In this document: positions 1-8,356 of the stretch, piece after piece
Layout of the letters: each line of letters opens with the position of its first letter
How positions within the stretch are numbered: the stretch's first letter is position 1
NCBI GenBank assembly: GCA_900465675.1
Contig: UBJR01000009.1
Coordinates: 558,001-622,000, forward strand
Direction of reading: 5' to 3'
From: Hyphomicrobiales bacterium
GTDB taxonomy: Bacteria > Pseudomonadota > Alphaproteobacteria > Rhizobiales > Rhizobiaceae
Length of the DNA stretch: 64,000 nucleotides
Made by a program: the position numbers and the translations under genes
Notes under the pieces: model-generated
Database searches by the model: none
What the model was told of the DNA's origin: nothing
Seen by the model: only the letters and a program-made list of their open reading frames with translations

Positions 1-943
1 GGACCACCTTGGCAAAGCGCCTGTGCGCCATCGGGCCGAGCGAGGTTTCAGGATCGAGCGGATTGCCGAGCTTGTAGTTCGACACCCAGGCGACCGACTT
101 CTCGACGAAGCTGTCGTAGAGCGACTCGTGCACATAGATGCGCTCGATCCCGCAGCAGCACTGGCCGGAATTGTAGGTCGCGCCATCCATCAGCGTATCG
201 ACGGCAGCGTCGAGATCGGCGTCTTCCATGACATAGCCCGGATCCTTGCCACCGAGCTCGAGGCCGAGACCGGTGAAGGTACCAGCCGCCGCCCGCTCCA
301 TGGAGCGACCACCTTCGACCGAGCCGGTGAAGTTGACGAAGTTGAAGCTGCCGGCCGCGATCAGAGCCGAGGTCGTCTGGTGATCGAGGAAGACATTCTG
401 GAAGACATCTTCAGGGACACCGGCCTCCACGAAAGCCTGTACGAGGCGCTCGCCAACCAGTAGCGTCTGCGACGCATGCTTCAGCACAACGGTATTACCC
501 GCCATCAGCGCCGGAGCGATCGTGTTGATCGCCGTCATATAGGGATAATTCCAGGGGGCGACGACGAAGACGACACCATGGGCTTCGCGCTCGATGCGGC
601 GCTCGAACTTGTCGCTCTCTTCGACGACGAGCGGCGCCAGCGCTTCGGCAGCGATCGAGGCCACGTAATTGGAGCGCTCGTTGAAGCCCTTGTACTCGCC
701 GCCATAACGGATCGGACGGCCCATCTGCCAGGCGATCTCGGGCACGACGACGTCCGACATCTCATTGAGACGCGCGACACCCTTCAGCACCAGCTGAACG
801 CGATCTTCGAGCGGACGCTTCGCCCAGGCCTTCTGCGCCTTGCGCGCACGGGCCACGGCTTCCTTCGCCGCTTCCAGCGGCAGCGCCGGACGCTCGGCGT
901 AAACCGATCCGTCCACGGGTGATATGCATTGGATCATTGCCAT
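1..943 (-). CDS. Aldehyde dehydrogenase family protein, C-terminus outside the window
   Basis: NAD(P)-dependent oxidation of an aldehyde to its acid; the substrate cannot be read from the sequence. About 314 N-terminal residues are present and the gene runs off the left edge. Visible family signatures are the N-terminal VAPWNYP segment, the FTGSVEGG cofactor loop, the catalytic glutamate in LELGGKDP and the catalytic cysteine in YNSGQCC. The ATG at 943 gives a family-typical N-terminus (MAMIQCISPVDGS); a second ATG lies two codons in. It is the last visible gene of a minus-strand series with a glutamine-synthetase-like ligase and an amino acid permease, as expected for oxidation of an aminoaldehyde made from an amine or polyamine. 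That pathway role is inferred from neighbours only. Confidence 0.88.
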   Translation of the reverse strand, partial: MAMIQCISPVDGSVYAERPALPLEAAKEAVARARKAQKAWAKRPLEDRVQLVLKGVARLNEMSDVVVPEIAWQMGRPIRYGGEYKGFNERSNYVASIAAEALAPLVVEESDKFERRIEREAHGVVFVVAPWNYPYMTAINTIAPALMAGNTVVLKHASQTLLVGERLVQAFVEAGVPEDVFQNVFLDHQTTSALIAAGSFNFVNFTGSVEGGRSMERAAAGTFTGLGLELGGKDPGYVMEDADLDAAVDTLMDGATYNSGQCCCGIERIYVHESLYDSFVEKSVAWVSNYKLGNPLDPETSLGPMAHRRFAKVV

Positions 944-1049
944 GATCTTCATCCTATGTTTTTAGCGACCTATGGCGGACGCAGCCACCACCATCTCCGG
1001 ATATATGGAGATCATGAGGCGCTTATTGCATCCGCCTTCGATACGCCTC

Positions 1050-2420
1050 TTATGCTCTCTCGAAACCGCGCGCCACTTCCCAGTCGGTGATGCGACGATC
1101 GTATTCTTCCTGCTCCCATTCGGCAGCGCGCGTGTAGTGGTCGATGACATCATCGCCGAAGGCACTACGCAGCATCTTCGACTTGGTCATGGCAACCGTC
1201 GCAGCGCGCAACGTCCGCGGGATTTCGCGCACCTTGCGGGCACCATAGGCATCTCCCACGAAGGGCGCTTCGAGTTCAAGCTTGTTCTCGATGCCGTCGA
1301 TGCCTGCGGCAATCAGCGCCGCGAAGGCCAGATAGGGATTGAGGTCGGAGCCGCCGACACGGCATTCGATGCGGATCGCCTTGCTGCCATCGCCGCAGAG
1401 GCGGTAGCCGGCGGTGCGGTTGTCCTTGCTCCAGATCGCCTTGGTCGGCGCGAAGGTGCCGGCCATGAAGCGCTTGTAAGAATTGATATAGGGCGCCAGG
1501 AAATAGGTGATCTCGCTCGCATGCGCGAGAAGACCGGCGACATAGTTTTCCATCAGCGGCGACATGCCGTATCTGCCCTTCTCGTCGAAGAACAGCGCCT
1601 TCTTGCCATCGAGGCTCCAGAGCGACTGGTGGATATGCGACGAGCTGCCCGCAGCGTTGTAATGCCACTTGGCAAGGAAGGTGATGGCCTTGCCCTTCGA
1701 CCAGGCGATTTCCTTGCAGCCGTTCTTGATGATCGTATGGCGGTCGGCCATCGTCAAAGCTTCGGCATAGCGAACGTTAATCTCTTCCTGTCCGGCGGAA
1801 GCCTCGCCCTTCGAGTTTTCGACGGGGATTTCGGCGCCCTGCAGACCGGTGCGGATCGCCCGCATTACCTCTTCTTCCTTGGTGGTCTGGAAGATGTGGT
1901 AGTCCTCGTTATAGGCGCTGGCGAGCTTCAGGTTGCGATAGCCCGCGGCGTGAGCCGACTCGTAGGTCTGGTCGAAAAGGAAGAATTCGAGCTCGGATGC
2001 CATGAACGGCTTCATGCCCATCGCTTCCAGACGCTTCACCTGCTTCTTCAGGATGGCGCGCGGCGAATGTGCAACTTCCTCATGCGTATGATGATCGAGC
2101 AGATCGCAGAGCACCAGGGCCGTGCCTTCGAGCCACGGAATGCGCCGCAGCGTCGAGAGGTCCGGCTTCATCGTATAGTCGCCGTAGCCCTTCTCCCAGC
2201 TGGTCGCCTTGTAGCCGGAGACGGTTTCCATCTCCATGTCGGTGGCGACGAGATAGTTGCAGCTGTGAGTTTCCTTCCAGGCGCTGTCGAGAAAATACTC
2301 AGCCTGGAAGCGCTTGCCCATCAAGCGGCCCTGCATGTCGATCTGGCACGCCAGAACGGTATCGATGCGGCCCTCGGCCACGTCCTTCTTGAGATCGTCG
2401 AGAGTGTAGCTGGTGGTCAT
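1050..2420 (-). CDS. Glutamine synthetase family protein (possible gamma-glutamyl-amine ligase)
   Basis: 456 aa with the ATP-grasp-like GS catalytic domain: a metal-ligand ELEFF segment near residue 145, NAAGSSSHIHQS in the nucleotide/ammonia region, and RIECRVGGSDLNPY near the C-terminus. It starts MTTSYTLDDLKKDV. This branch of GS-like proteins usually joins glutamate to an amine rather than to ammonia (compare PuuA of putrescine degradation). A true housekeeping glnA would carry the adenylylation tyrosine loop and have glnB beside it; here an amino acid permease lies upstream and an aldehyde dehydrogenase downstream, favouring a catabolic role. The actual amine substrate is unknown. Confidence 0.88.
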   Translation of the reverse strand: MTTSYTLDDLKKDVAEGRIDTVLACQIDMQGRLMGKRFQAEYFLDSAWKETHSCNYLVATDMEMETVSGYKATSWEKGYGDYTMKPDLSTLRRIPWLEGTALVLCDLLDHHTHEEVAHSPRAILKKQVKRLEAMGMKPFMASELEFFLFDQTYESAHAAGYRNLKLASAYNEDYHIFQTTKEEEVMRAIRTGLQGAEIPVENSKGEASAGQEEINVRYAEALTMADRHTIIKNGCKEIAWSKGKAITFLAKWHYNAAGSSSHIHQSLWSLDGKKALFFDEKGRYGMSPLMENYVAGLLAHASEITYFLAPYINSYKRFMAGTFAPTKAIWSKDNRTAGYRLCGDGSKAIRIECRVGGSDLNPYLAFAALIAAGIDGIENKLELEAPFVGDAYGARKVREIPRTLRAATVAMTKSKMLRSAFGDDVIDHYTRAAEWEQEEYDRRITDWEVARGFERA

Positions 2421-2522
2421 GATTTACCCGCCTGAATTTTTGATTTTGCGATTTCGGAACAACGAAAGGGCATGCAGCGGCGAGACGAAGCCCGCCTGAT
2501 GCTTTTTCATTGAACCGGGGAT

Positions 2523-2545
2523 GGGGCCGCGTGCGCCGCGGCCCC
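2523..2545. other. GC-rich stem-loop between permease and GS-like genes
   Basis: A perfect 9-bp stem (GGGGCCGCG / CGCGGCCCC) with a 5-nt loop in the 150-bp gap between the permease stop and the GS-like start. No T-run follows on either strand, so it is more likely an mRNA-stability or attenuation element than a simple terminator. Confidence 0.5.
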
Positions 2546-2572
2546 GCCATTCGAGAGGGAAGCCTCTAGGCT

Positions 2573-4120
2573 CTAGTGTTCGCCCACGGCCTTTTCGGCA
2601 GCAGCGATTTCCGCCTGACGGCGTGCCACTTCGTCGCCGATCGGCGGGCCCTTGAAGCGGCGCTTCTCGAAGCCGAACCAGACGATGCCGGCCAGGACAA
2701 GGAAGCCGACCGTGACGTAGAGAGCCGGACCGTTCGGCGGCTGAACACCGAGAACGAAGATCAGGATCATCGCCAGGACCGTCAGCACCGCGAACAGCTT
2801 GAAGGCGCCCTCGCCGATGTTCCACGGGCCCATCTTGTCCCACTTCGACGTACCCCAGGCGAAGAGGCCGAGCGTGATCGGGATCGCGAAGGAGAAGAAC
2901 AGGAAGATGACCGTGCACGAGACGACGATCGTATAGACCGGCGTATCGCCGATCGAGACGAGCGAAGAGCCCCAGACGAACAGGACCGAGAGGATCGAAC
3001 CCGTCCAGATCGCAGCAACCGGCGTACGGTATTTCGGGCTGACCTTGGCAAGTGCCTTGGAAGCCGGAAGACCGCCGTCACGCGAGAAGGCGAAGATCAT
3101 GCGCGACACCGAGGTGACGGTCGCAAGGCCGCACAGCCACTGGCTGACCAGAATTGCGAAGTAGAGGATATCCTTGACGACAGGATTAACCTGCGCGTCC
3201 ATCGCCCAGAAGAACACGTTCCAGCCCTGCTTTGCGGCATCGTCCATGTTCGGCAGCATGAGGACGAACGAGCATAGCATGATGTAGCCGAAGAGGGCCG
3301 ACCACAGCACCGATGAAACCATGCCGCGCGGCACGGAATGCGCTGCCTTGACGGTTTCTTCGGACGTATGCGCCGAAGCGTCATAGCCGGTGATCGTGTA
3401 GATCGGCAGCAGCAGACCGAGCAGGAACACCCAGGTGCCCGATGTCGCCGGCCAGACATTGCCGCCAGCTTCGCCGGAATAGTTGGCGAAGGTGAAGAGC
3501 CGGCCGATTTCATAGGACGGAGCCGCAAAAAGGCAGACGGCCGAAAGCACGATGGCCGTTGCGAAGATCAGATAGCCCGAGAAGTCCGTGAGCTTGGCGG
3601 TGAGGCCGATACCCATGTGGTTCACGAGAGCCTGTGCGCCGGTGATGATGATCAGGAAGACGATACGCACGACAGTCGTATCGGTCAGGCCGAAATAGCT
3701 GGTGCCGAAGGAACCCATGAAGAAGTAATAGGTACCGACATTGATGGCGCCGAGAACGGTGACCAGACCGAGCAGGTTGAACCAGGCGGTCAGCCAGCCG
3801 GTGAAGCGGTTGCCGAGGATCGACCCCCAGTGATAGAGGCCGCCGGCCGTCGGATAGGCAGAGCTGATCTGCGCCATCGCCACGGCGAAGACGAGCGAGA
3901 CGAAGCAACCGATCGGCCAGCCGATGCCGATTGCCGCGCCACCGGCACCTGCCGTTGCCTGAGCCAGCGAATTGATGCCGCCGGAGAGAATGCAAATGAT
4001 CGAAAACGAGACTGCGAAGTTCGAGAACGAGCTCATGCGCCGTTCAAGTTCTTGGGCATAGCCCATGGAATGCAGGACACTCATGTCCTGCTTCTTATCC
4101 AGATCGGTATAGTCAGACAT
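2573..4120 (-). CDS. APC-family amino acid/polyamine permease
   Basis: 515-aa inner-membrane transporter with about 12 hydrophobic segments. The N-terminal half carries the APC pattern: LERRMSSFSNFAVSFSI, then a glycine-rich break (ATAGAGGAAIGIGWP) and SAYPTAGGLYHW. The reading frame stays open far upstream, but ATG 4120 is preferred because GGGGGAA lies just before it and the residues from there (MSDYTDLDKKQDMSVL) fit the family length. It lies between the amidohydrolase-family gene and the GS-like gene on the same strand, so it probably imports the substrate those enzymes process. GABA, putrescine and amino acids are all possible. Confidence 0.88.
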   Translation of the reverse strand: MSDYTDLDKKQDMSVLHSMGYAQELERRMSSFSNFAVSFSIICILSGGINSLAQATAGAGGAAIGIGWPIGCFVSLVFAVAMAQISSAYPTAGGLYHWGSILGNRFTGWLTAWFNLLGLVTVLGAINVGTYYFFMGSFGTSYFGLTDTTVVRIVFLIIITGAQALVNHMGIGLTAKLTDFSGYLIFATAIVLSAVCLFAAPSYEIGRLFTFANYSGEAGGNVWPATSGTWVFLLGLLLPIYTITGYDASAHTSEETVKAAHSVPRGMVSSVLWSALFGYIMLCSFVLMLPNMDDAAKQGWNVFFWAMDAQVNPVVKDILYFAILVSQWLCGLATVTSVSRMIFAFSRDGGLPASKALAKVSPKYRTPVAAIWTGSILSVLFVWGSSLVSIGDTPVYTIVVSCTVIFLFFSFAIPITLGLFAWGTSKWDKMGPWNIGEGAFKLFAVLTVLAMILIFVLGVQPPNGPALYVTVGFLVLAGIVWFGFEKRRFKGPPIGDEVARRQAEIAAAEKAVGEH

Positions 4121-4236
4121 GACTTCCCCCTGTTCCCGATCGGCCGCGGGATTGCGGTCGATCTTGTGCCAAATTGCCCGTGGCATTTGCCATCGGGCGG
4201 TCCGCAGCAAAGCTGCTCCCTGGGGCCTTTTTCTTT

Positions 4237-5010
4237 TTAGGGTGAGCCTTCCAGACATTGCTGGAGAAGCCCTGAGAGATAGTCGGCCATGACCCCTTGG
4301 CCGGCATCGTCCTTGATGAGGTCGTTTCGGACCTCGATCATTACATTGCGGAACCCGTTGGAAACCCCGTGCAGGATCAGCGTATGCGTCACGCCGTCTT
4401 GAGGGCCGTAGGGCTCGTTGCGTTCTGTCTTGTAGAGCGGCGCATCGGCCGCAGCCGTCAGCATCTTGTCCGCGAGGCGGCTGTCGGCATCGTGCAGGAT
4501 ACCGAGCTCGACTGCACGCGGCTTGCCGTTGAAAACAGGCGTAAAGCTGTGGATTGTGACGACGACGGTCTCCTGCCCCCTCGCCTTTCGCTCCGCGATC
4601 AGCCTGCGCACGGCATCGTGAAAAGGAATGTACAGCGCTTCGGTGCGAGCCTTGCGCTCTTCCGCGCCGAGATTCTGGTTGCCCGGAATGGGATAGATCT
4701 CGCTCTTCTCCGGCATCGCGCCCGGCGCTTCCGGCGGGCGGTTGCAATCGTAGATCAGGCGGGAAAAACGCTGCGAGACGAGCGTGGCGTCAAGTGCGGC
4801 GGAAATACCGCTCGCAACCGCCAAAGCCCCCGGATCCCAGGCGATGTGGCTCTCCCGCGCATCCTTCGAAAGGCCGAGATCGCCATAGCGTTCAGGCAGC
4901 GTTCGCGACGCATGCTCGCAGATGATCAGCAGCGCGCTCTTGCCGTCGCGCCGCTCGATGCTGACGCAACTTCCTTCTGCTTCGCTTAGCACCTTCAGTT
5001 CAGTGAGCAC
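4237..5010 (-). CDS. N-formylglutamate amidohydrolase family protein
   Basis: 257 aa. Family landmarks are ICEHASRTLP near the N-terminus, IAWDPGA, the YDCNRPPEAPGAMP segment, TIHSFTPVF and a C-terminal MIEVRNDLI; the Glu/His pairs are the expected zinc ligands of this fold. Characterised members (HutG type) release formate or a related acyl group from N-acyl glutamate. No hut genes are nearby and this gene heads an operon with permease, GS-like ligase and aldehyde dehydrogenase, so a hydrolytic step on a glutamyl conjugate is a reasonable guess. The start is a GTG with only a weak upstream GAGG, so the exact N-terminus is uncertain. Confidence 0.82.
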   Translation of the reverse strand: MLTELKVLSEAEGSCVSIERRDGKSALLIICEHASRTLPERYGDLGLSKDARESHIAWDPGALAVASGISAALDATLVSQRFSRLIYDCNRPPEAPGAMPEKSEIYPIPGNQNLGAEERKARTEALYIPFHDAVRRLIAERKARGQETVVVTIHSFTPVFNGKPRAVELGILHDADSRLADKMLTAAADAPLYKTERNEPYGPQDGVTHTLILHGVSNGFRNVMIEVRNDLIKDDAGQGVMADYLSGLLQQCLEGSP

Positions 5011-5053
5011 GGGGGCAACGCCTCGCCAGATGGCTTTATAAAAAATTAATAAG

Positions 5054-5107
5054 AAAAGAATTCTTCAGGTTCTCCACACTGTCAAGCGCATCCTGAAAAT
5101 TTCTTTT
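5054..5107. promoter_or_regulatory. Inverted pair of AAAAGAA-N3-TTCAGG sites, candidate RpiR operator
   Basis: AAAAGAATTCTTCAGG at 5054-5069 is repeated in inverted orientation at 5092-5107 (13 of 16 bases identical), with 22 bases between. The pair sits in the AT-rich gap between the divergent amidohydrolase and RpiR genes. Local autoregulators often bind such paired sites; binding is inferred. Confidence 0.45.
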
Positions 5108-5225
5108 CATGACAGTAGTTGACATGGATTGTGACAGCGTTGTTAACTTTGAGTGGGAAAGTGGCACCTGACGCAAAGGGAAAGCGTCGGGATCAAAACA
5201 AGCCATTCCCGGGGAGCATGATCGA

Positions 5226-6098
5226 GTGAACGCCGCGTCGAAGACGGTCTCGGACGTCATCCACTCGCATTTCGACGCGCTGACGCGCGCCGAGAAGCAA
5301 TTGGCTGAAAGTCTGCTGGACAACTACCCAGTCTCCGGGCTGGGCAGCATCACCACCATTGCGGAAAATGCCGGCGTCTCGACGCCGACGGTGGTGCGCA
5401 TGGTGCAGAAGCTCGGCTTCAAAGGCTATCCGGATTTCCAGGCGCATTTGCATCAGGAGGTCGAAGCGACGATCTCCAACCCGATCGCCAAGCACGACCG
5501 CTGGGCCTCGAATGCCCCGGGCACGCATATTCTCAACCGCTTCGCCGATGCCATAATCGGCAACCTGCGCCAAACGCTGACTGATCTCGACACGGCAACC
5601 TTCGAGAACGTCGCGTCGCTGCTGTCTGACCGCAAGCGCGGCCTCTATTTCGTCGGCGGCCGCATCACCGGCGCGCTGGCCGAGTACTTTTTCACTCACA
5701 TGCAGGTCATCCGGCCGAACACCGCCCTGCTCTCCTCGAATTCGTCGAGCTGGCCGCAATACGTGCTCAACATGAATGCCGGCGACCTGCTGATCATCTT
5801 CGATATCCGCCGCTACGAGCAGGAGATGGTGAGCCTGGCGCAGGCCGCCCGCAAGCGCGGCGCCGACATCATCGTCTTCACCGACCAATGGGGTTCGCCC
5901 GCCGCCAAGCTCGCAAGGCACGCGTTCCGCGTCCAGATCGAGGCACCGTCGGCCTGGGATTCCTCGGTCGTCACGCTTTTCATCGTCGAGGCCCTGATCG
6001 AAGCCGTCCAGAGCTCGACATGGGACGAAACGAAGGAGCGCATGAAAACGCTGGAGGGCCTGTTTGAACAGACCAGGCTCTTCCGCAAGCTGGGTTGA
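5226..6098 (+). CDS. RpiR/MurR-family transcriptional regulator (HTH + SIS)
   Basis: 290 aa. The N-terminal ~80 residues form the HTH_6 DNA-binding domain (LTRAEKQLAESLLDNYP, then the recognition region VSTPTVVRMVQKLGFKGYPDF). The C-terminal part is a SIS sugar-phosphate-binding domain, with FVGGRITGALAEYF at its start. The start is GTG at 5226; an ATG at 5218 is in another frame and meets a stop. The gene is divergent from the amidohydrolase-permease-ligase operon and lies directly upstream of the ABC importer starting at 6289, so either could be its target. Many RpiR proteins sense phosphorylated sugars, but in rhizobia several sit by amino acid or amine genes; the ligand is unknown. Confidence 0.87.
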   Translation: MNAASKTVSDVIHSHFDALTRAEKQLAESLLDNYPVSGLGSITTIAENAGVSTPTVVRMVQKLGFKGYPDFQAHLHQEVEATISNPIAKHDRWASNAPGTHILNRFADAIIGNLRQTLTDLDTATFENVASLLSDRKRGLYFVGGRITGALAEYFFTHMQVIRPNTALLSSNSSSWPQYVLNMNAGDLLIIFDIRRYEQEMVSLAQAARKRGADIIVFTDQWGSPAAKLARHAFRVQIEAPSAWDSSVVTLFIVEALIEAVQSSTWDETKERMKTLEGLFEQTRLFRKLG

Positions 6099-6218
6099 GA
6101 GGGAAAGGGGCAAGACTAAACGAAATCAATGAGGGCGTAGATAAAATAGAATAGCGCGTCGCAAACAAGACAGCGGCCGCAAGCACCTGCAATCATAAGA
6201 AAAATTAACGTCACGCGG

Positions 6219-6247
6219 CTGTCATACAAGCTTCATGCAACGTCAGT
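6219..6247 (+). promoter_or_regulatory. PhoB-box-like direct repeats upstream of the ABC importer
   Basis: Three 7-bp units spaced by 4 bp: CTGTCAT-ACAA-GCTTCAT-GCAA-CGTCAGT. The first is an exact PhoB half-site (CTGTCAT) and the others keep 4-5 of 7 positions. The 11-bp periodicity is that of Pho boxes. The array ends 41 bp before the GTG start of the binding-protein gene, where an activator site would be expected. Confidence 0.55.
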
Positions 6248-6288
6248 AACAGCTTCGCCAGACCACTGAAAACCGAAGGAGAACAACA

Positions 6289-7392
6289 GTGATCTCTAAC
6301 ATTTCTCGACTGCTTTCGCTTTCTACTGCGATCGTCGTAGCTTCGACTGCGATTGCCGCGGCTGAACCGAGCGCCGACCTCATCGCTGCCGCCAAGAAGG
6401 AAGGCACGCTGACGACCATCGCTCTCCCGCACAACTGGTGCGGCTACGGCGACGTCATCGCAGGCTTCAAGGCCAAGTATGGCATCGAAGTCAACGAACT
6501 GAACCCGGACGCTGGTTCGGGCGACGAAATCGAAGCCATCAAGGCCAACAAGGGCAACACTGGCCCGCAGGCTCCTGACGTCATCGACGTCGGTCTCTCC
6601 TTCGGCCCGTCTGCCAAGGCCGATGGCCTGATCCAGCCCTACAAGGTCTCCACCTGGGATTCCATTCCGGACTCCGCAAAGGACGCTGACGGCTACTGGT
6701 ACGGCGATTACTACGGCGTTCTCTCGTTCGTCGTGAACACCGACATCGTCAAGAACGTCCCGAAGGATTGGGCCGACCTGAAGAAGCCGGAATACGCCAA
6801 CTCGGTTTCGCTCGCTGGTGACCCGCGCGCTTCGAACCAGGCTGTTCAGGCCGTCTACGCTGCTGGCCTCGCTGCCGGCGAAAAGGACGCAACGAAGGCT
6901 GGTGAAGCAGGTCTCTCCTACTTCGCAGAACTCAACAAGGCCGGCAACCTAGTTCCGGTTATCGGCAAGTCCGCTTCGCTCGCTCAGGGCTCGACCCCGA
7001 TCGTCGTCGCATGGGACTACAACGGTCTCTCCTGGCGCGACAGCCTGAACGGCAACCCGCCGGTTGAAGTCGTCGTTCCGACCTCCGGCGTTGTCGCCGG
7101 CGTTTACGTTCAGGCGATCTCGGCTTTCGCTCCGCACCCGAACGCTGCCAAGCTCTGGATGGAATACCTCTATTCGGACGAAGGTCAGCTCGGCTGGCTG
7201 AAGGGCTATTGCCACCCGATCCGCTTCAACGACCTCGCCGAAAAGGGCAAGGTTCCGAAGGAACTGCTCGACAAGCTGCCGCCGGCTGAAGGCTATGCGA
7301 AGGCCGTCTTCCCGACGCTCGACGAGCAGGACAAGGGCAAGGCTGCTATCACCACGAAGTGGGATAGCATCGTCGGCGCCAACGTTCAGTAA
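6289..7392 (+). CDS. ABC transporter periplasmic substrate-binding protein (AfuA/PhnS/PotD-like)
   Basis: 367 aa with a Sec signal peptide (residues 1-25, cleavage after AIAAA) and the two-lobe fold of family-1 extracellular solute-binding proteins (LIAAAKKEGTLTTIALPHNW, PDVIDVGLSFGP, GVLSFVVNTDIV). Members bind ferric iron, 2-aminoethylphosphonate, glycerophosphoryl compounds or polyamines. Two cysteines (HNWCGYGD and KGYCHPIR) could form a disulfide. The GTG start has AAGGAG 8 nt upstream. The gene heads a binding protein-permease-permease-ATPase operon and is followed by a strong hairpin with a T-run, which should raise its transcript level over the downstream genes. The PhoB-like box upstream points to a phosphorus-containing ligand, but this is unproven. 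Confidence 0.86.
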   Translation: MISNISRLLSLSTAIVVASTAIAAAEPSADLIAAAKKEGTLTTIALPHNWCGYGDVIAGFKAKYGIEVNELNPDAGSGDEIEAIKANKGNTGPQAPDVIDVGLSFGPSAKADGLIQPYKVSTWDSIPDSAKDADGYWYGDYYGVLSFVVNTDIVKNVPKDWADLKKPEYANSVSLAGDPRASNQAVQAVYAAGLAAGEKDATKAGEAGLSYFAELNKAGNLVPVIGKSASLAQGSTPIVVAWDYNGLSWRDSLNGNPPVEVVVPTSGVVAGVYVQAISAFAPHPNAAKLWMEYLYSDEGQLGWLKGYCHPIRFNDLAEKGKVPKELLDKLPPAEGYAKAVFPTLDEQDKGKAAITTKWDSIVGANVQ

Positions 7393-7402
7393 TATCTGCC
7401 AC

Positions 7403-7436
7403 GCCTCCCCGCCCATCCGGCGGGGAGGCTCTTTTT
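7403..7436 (+). terminator. Rho-independent terminator/attenuator between binding-protein and permease genes
   Basis: A perfect 11-bp stem (GCCTCCCCGCC / GGCGGGGAGGC) with a 5-nt loop, followed by TCTTTTT. It lies 11 bp after the binding-protein stop and 27 bp before the permease ATG. Partial read-through is expected because the permease genes show no clear promoter of their own. Confidence 0.8.
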
Positions 7437-7462
7437 CACCTCGACGCCCCCGGATAGCTTCC

Positions 7463-8356
7463 ATGAGCACTGTGACTGCGCCTGTGGCAAGCACTGCCCC
7501 ATTCTTCAACCGCGATCGCGTGGTGGATTGGCTCGGCATTGCGCCCTTCATCATCTTCGCGCTGCTGTTTTTGATCATCCCGACGCTCTATCTGGTCATC
7601 GGCGCCTTTTTCACTCCGAATGGCCAGTTCACGCTGAAGAACATCTCGGATCTCTTCACGCCCTCGATCATGAACGCCTACTGGATCAGTATCCGGGTTT
7701 CCGTCGCATCGGCTCTCGGCGGCGCGCTCATCGGTTTCTTCCTTGCCTGGGCCGTGGTGCTCGGCGGCCTGCCCTCCTGGGTGCGCGGCACGCTGCTGAC
7801 CTTCTCGGGCGTTGCCTCCAATTTCGCCGGTATCCCGCTCGCCTTCTCGTTCCTGGCGACGCTCGGCCGCACCGGCCTTGTCACCATCTTCCTGCGTGAC
7901 TGGTTCGGCTTCAATCTCTACGGCACGGGCTTCAACCTTCTGTCCTTTTTCGGCCTGACCATCACCTATATGTATTTCCAGATCCCGCTGATGGTGCTGA
8001 TCCTGACGCCAGCCCTCGACGGCATGAAGAAGGAATGGCGCGAGGCCTCCGAAATTCTCGGCGCCACCAATCGCCAGTACTGGACGATGGTCGCCCTGCC
8101 GATCCTGTGGCCGAGCCTGCTCGGCACCACGCTGCTCTTGTTCGCCAACGCCTTCGGCGCCATCGCCACAGCCTACGCGCTGACCGGCTCCTCGCTCAAC
8201 ATCGTGCCGATCCTGCTCTACGCGCAGATCCGCGGCGACGTGCTGCACAACGCCAACCTCGGCTACGCGATCGCGCTCGGCATGATCGTCATCACCGGTG
8301 TGTCGAACGTTCTTTATCTCATGCTGCGCATGCGCGCTGAACGGTGGCAGAAATGA
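7463..8356 (+). CDS. ABC transporter permease, subunit 1
   Basis: 297 aa inner-membrane permease with about six hydrophobic segments. The EAA coupling loop reads EASEILGATNRQYWTMVALPILWPS, the contact with the ATPase. ATG 7463 is chosen: an open frame continues upstream through the terminator, but residues before this point are arginine/serine-rich and not family-like. It overlaps the second permease gene by 4 bp (ATGA), so the two are translationally coupled and probably form a heterodimeric channel. Confidence 0.86.
   Translation: MSTVTAPVASTAPFFNRDRVVDWLGIAPFIIFALLFLIIPTLYLVIGAFFTPNGQFTLKNISDLFTPSIMNAYWISIRVSVASALGGALIGFFLAWAVVLGGLPSWVRGTLLTFSGVASNFAGIPLAFSFLATLGRTGLVTIFLRDWFGFNLYGTGFNLLSFFGLTITYMYFQIPLMVLILTPALDGMKKEWREASEILGATNRQYWTMVALPILWPSLLGTTLLLFANAFGAIATAYALTGSSLNIVPILLYAQIRGDVLHNANLGYAIALGMIVITGVSNVLYLMLRMRAERWQK

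Noticed and set aside
972..2435. 487-codon plus-strand frame opposite the GS-like gene
   Set aside because: Antisense mirror of a conserved gene; composition unlike a real protein.
4121..4236. Sigma-54 promoter (TTGGCACA...CCGCA) upstream of the permease
   Set aside because: The GG-GC spacing is two bases too long for a -24/-12 element.
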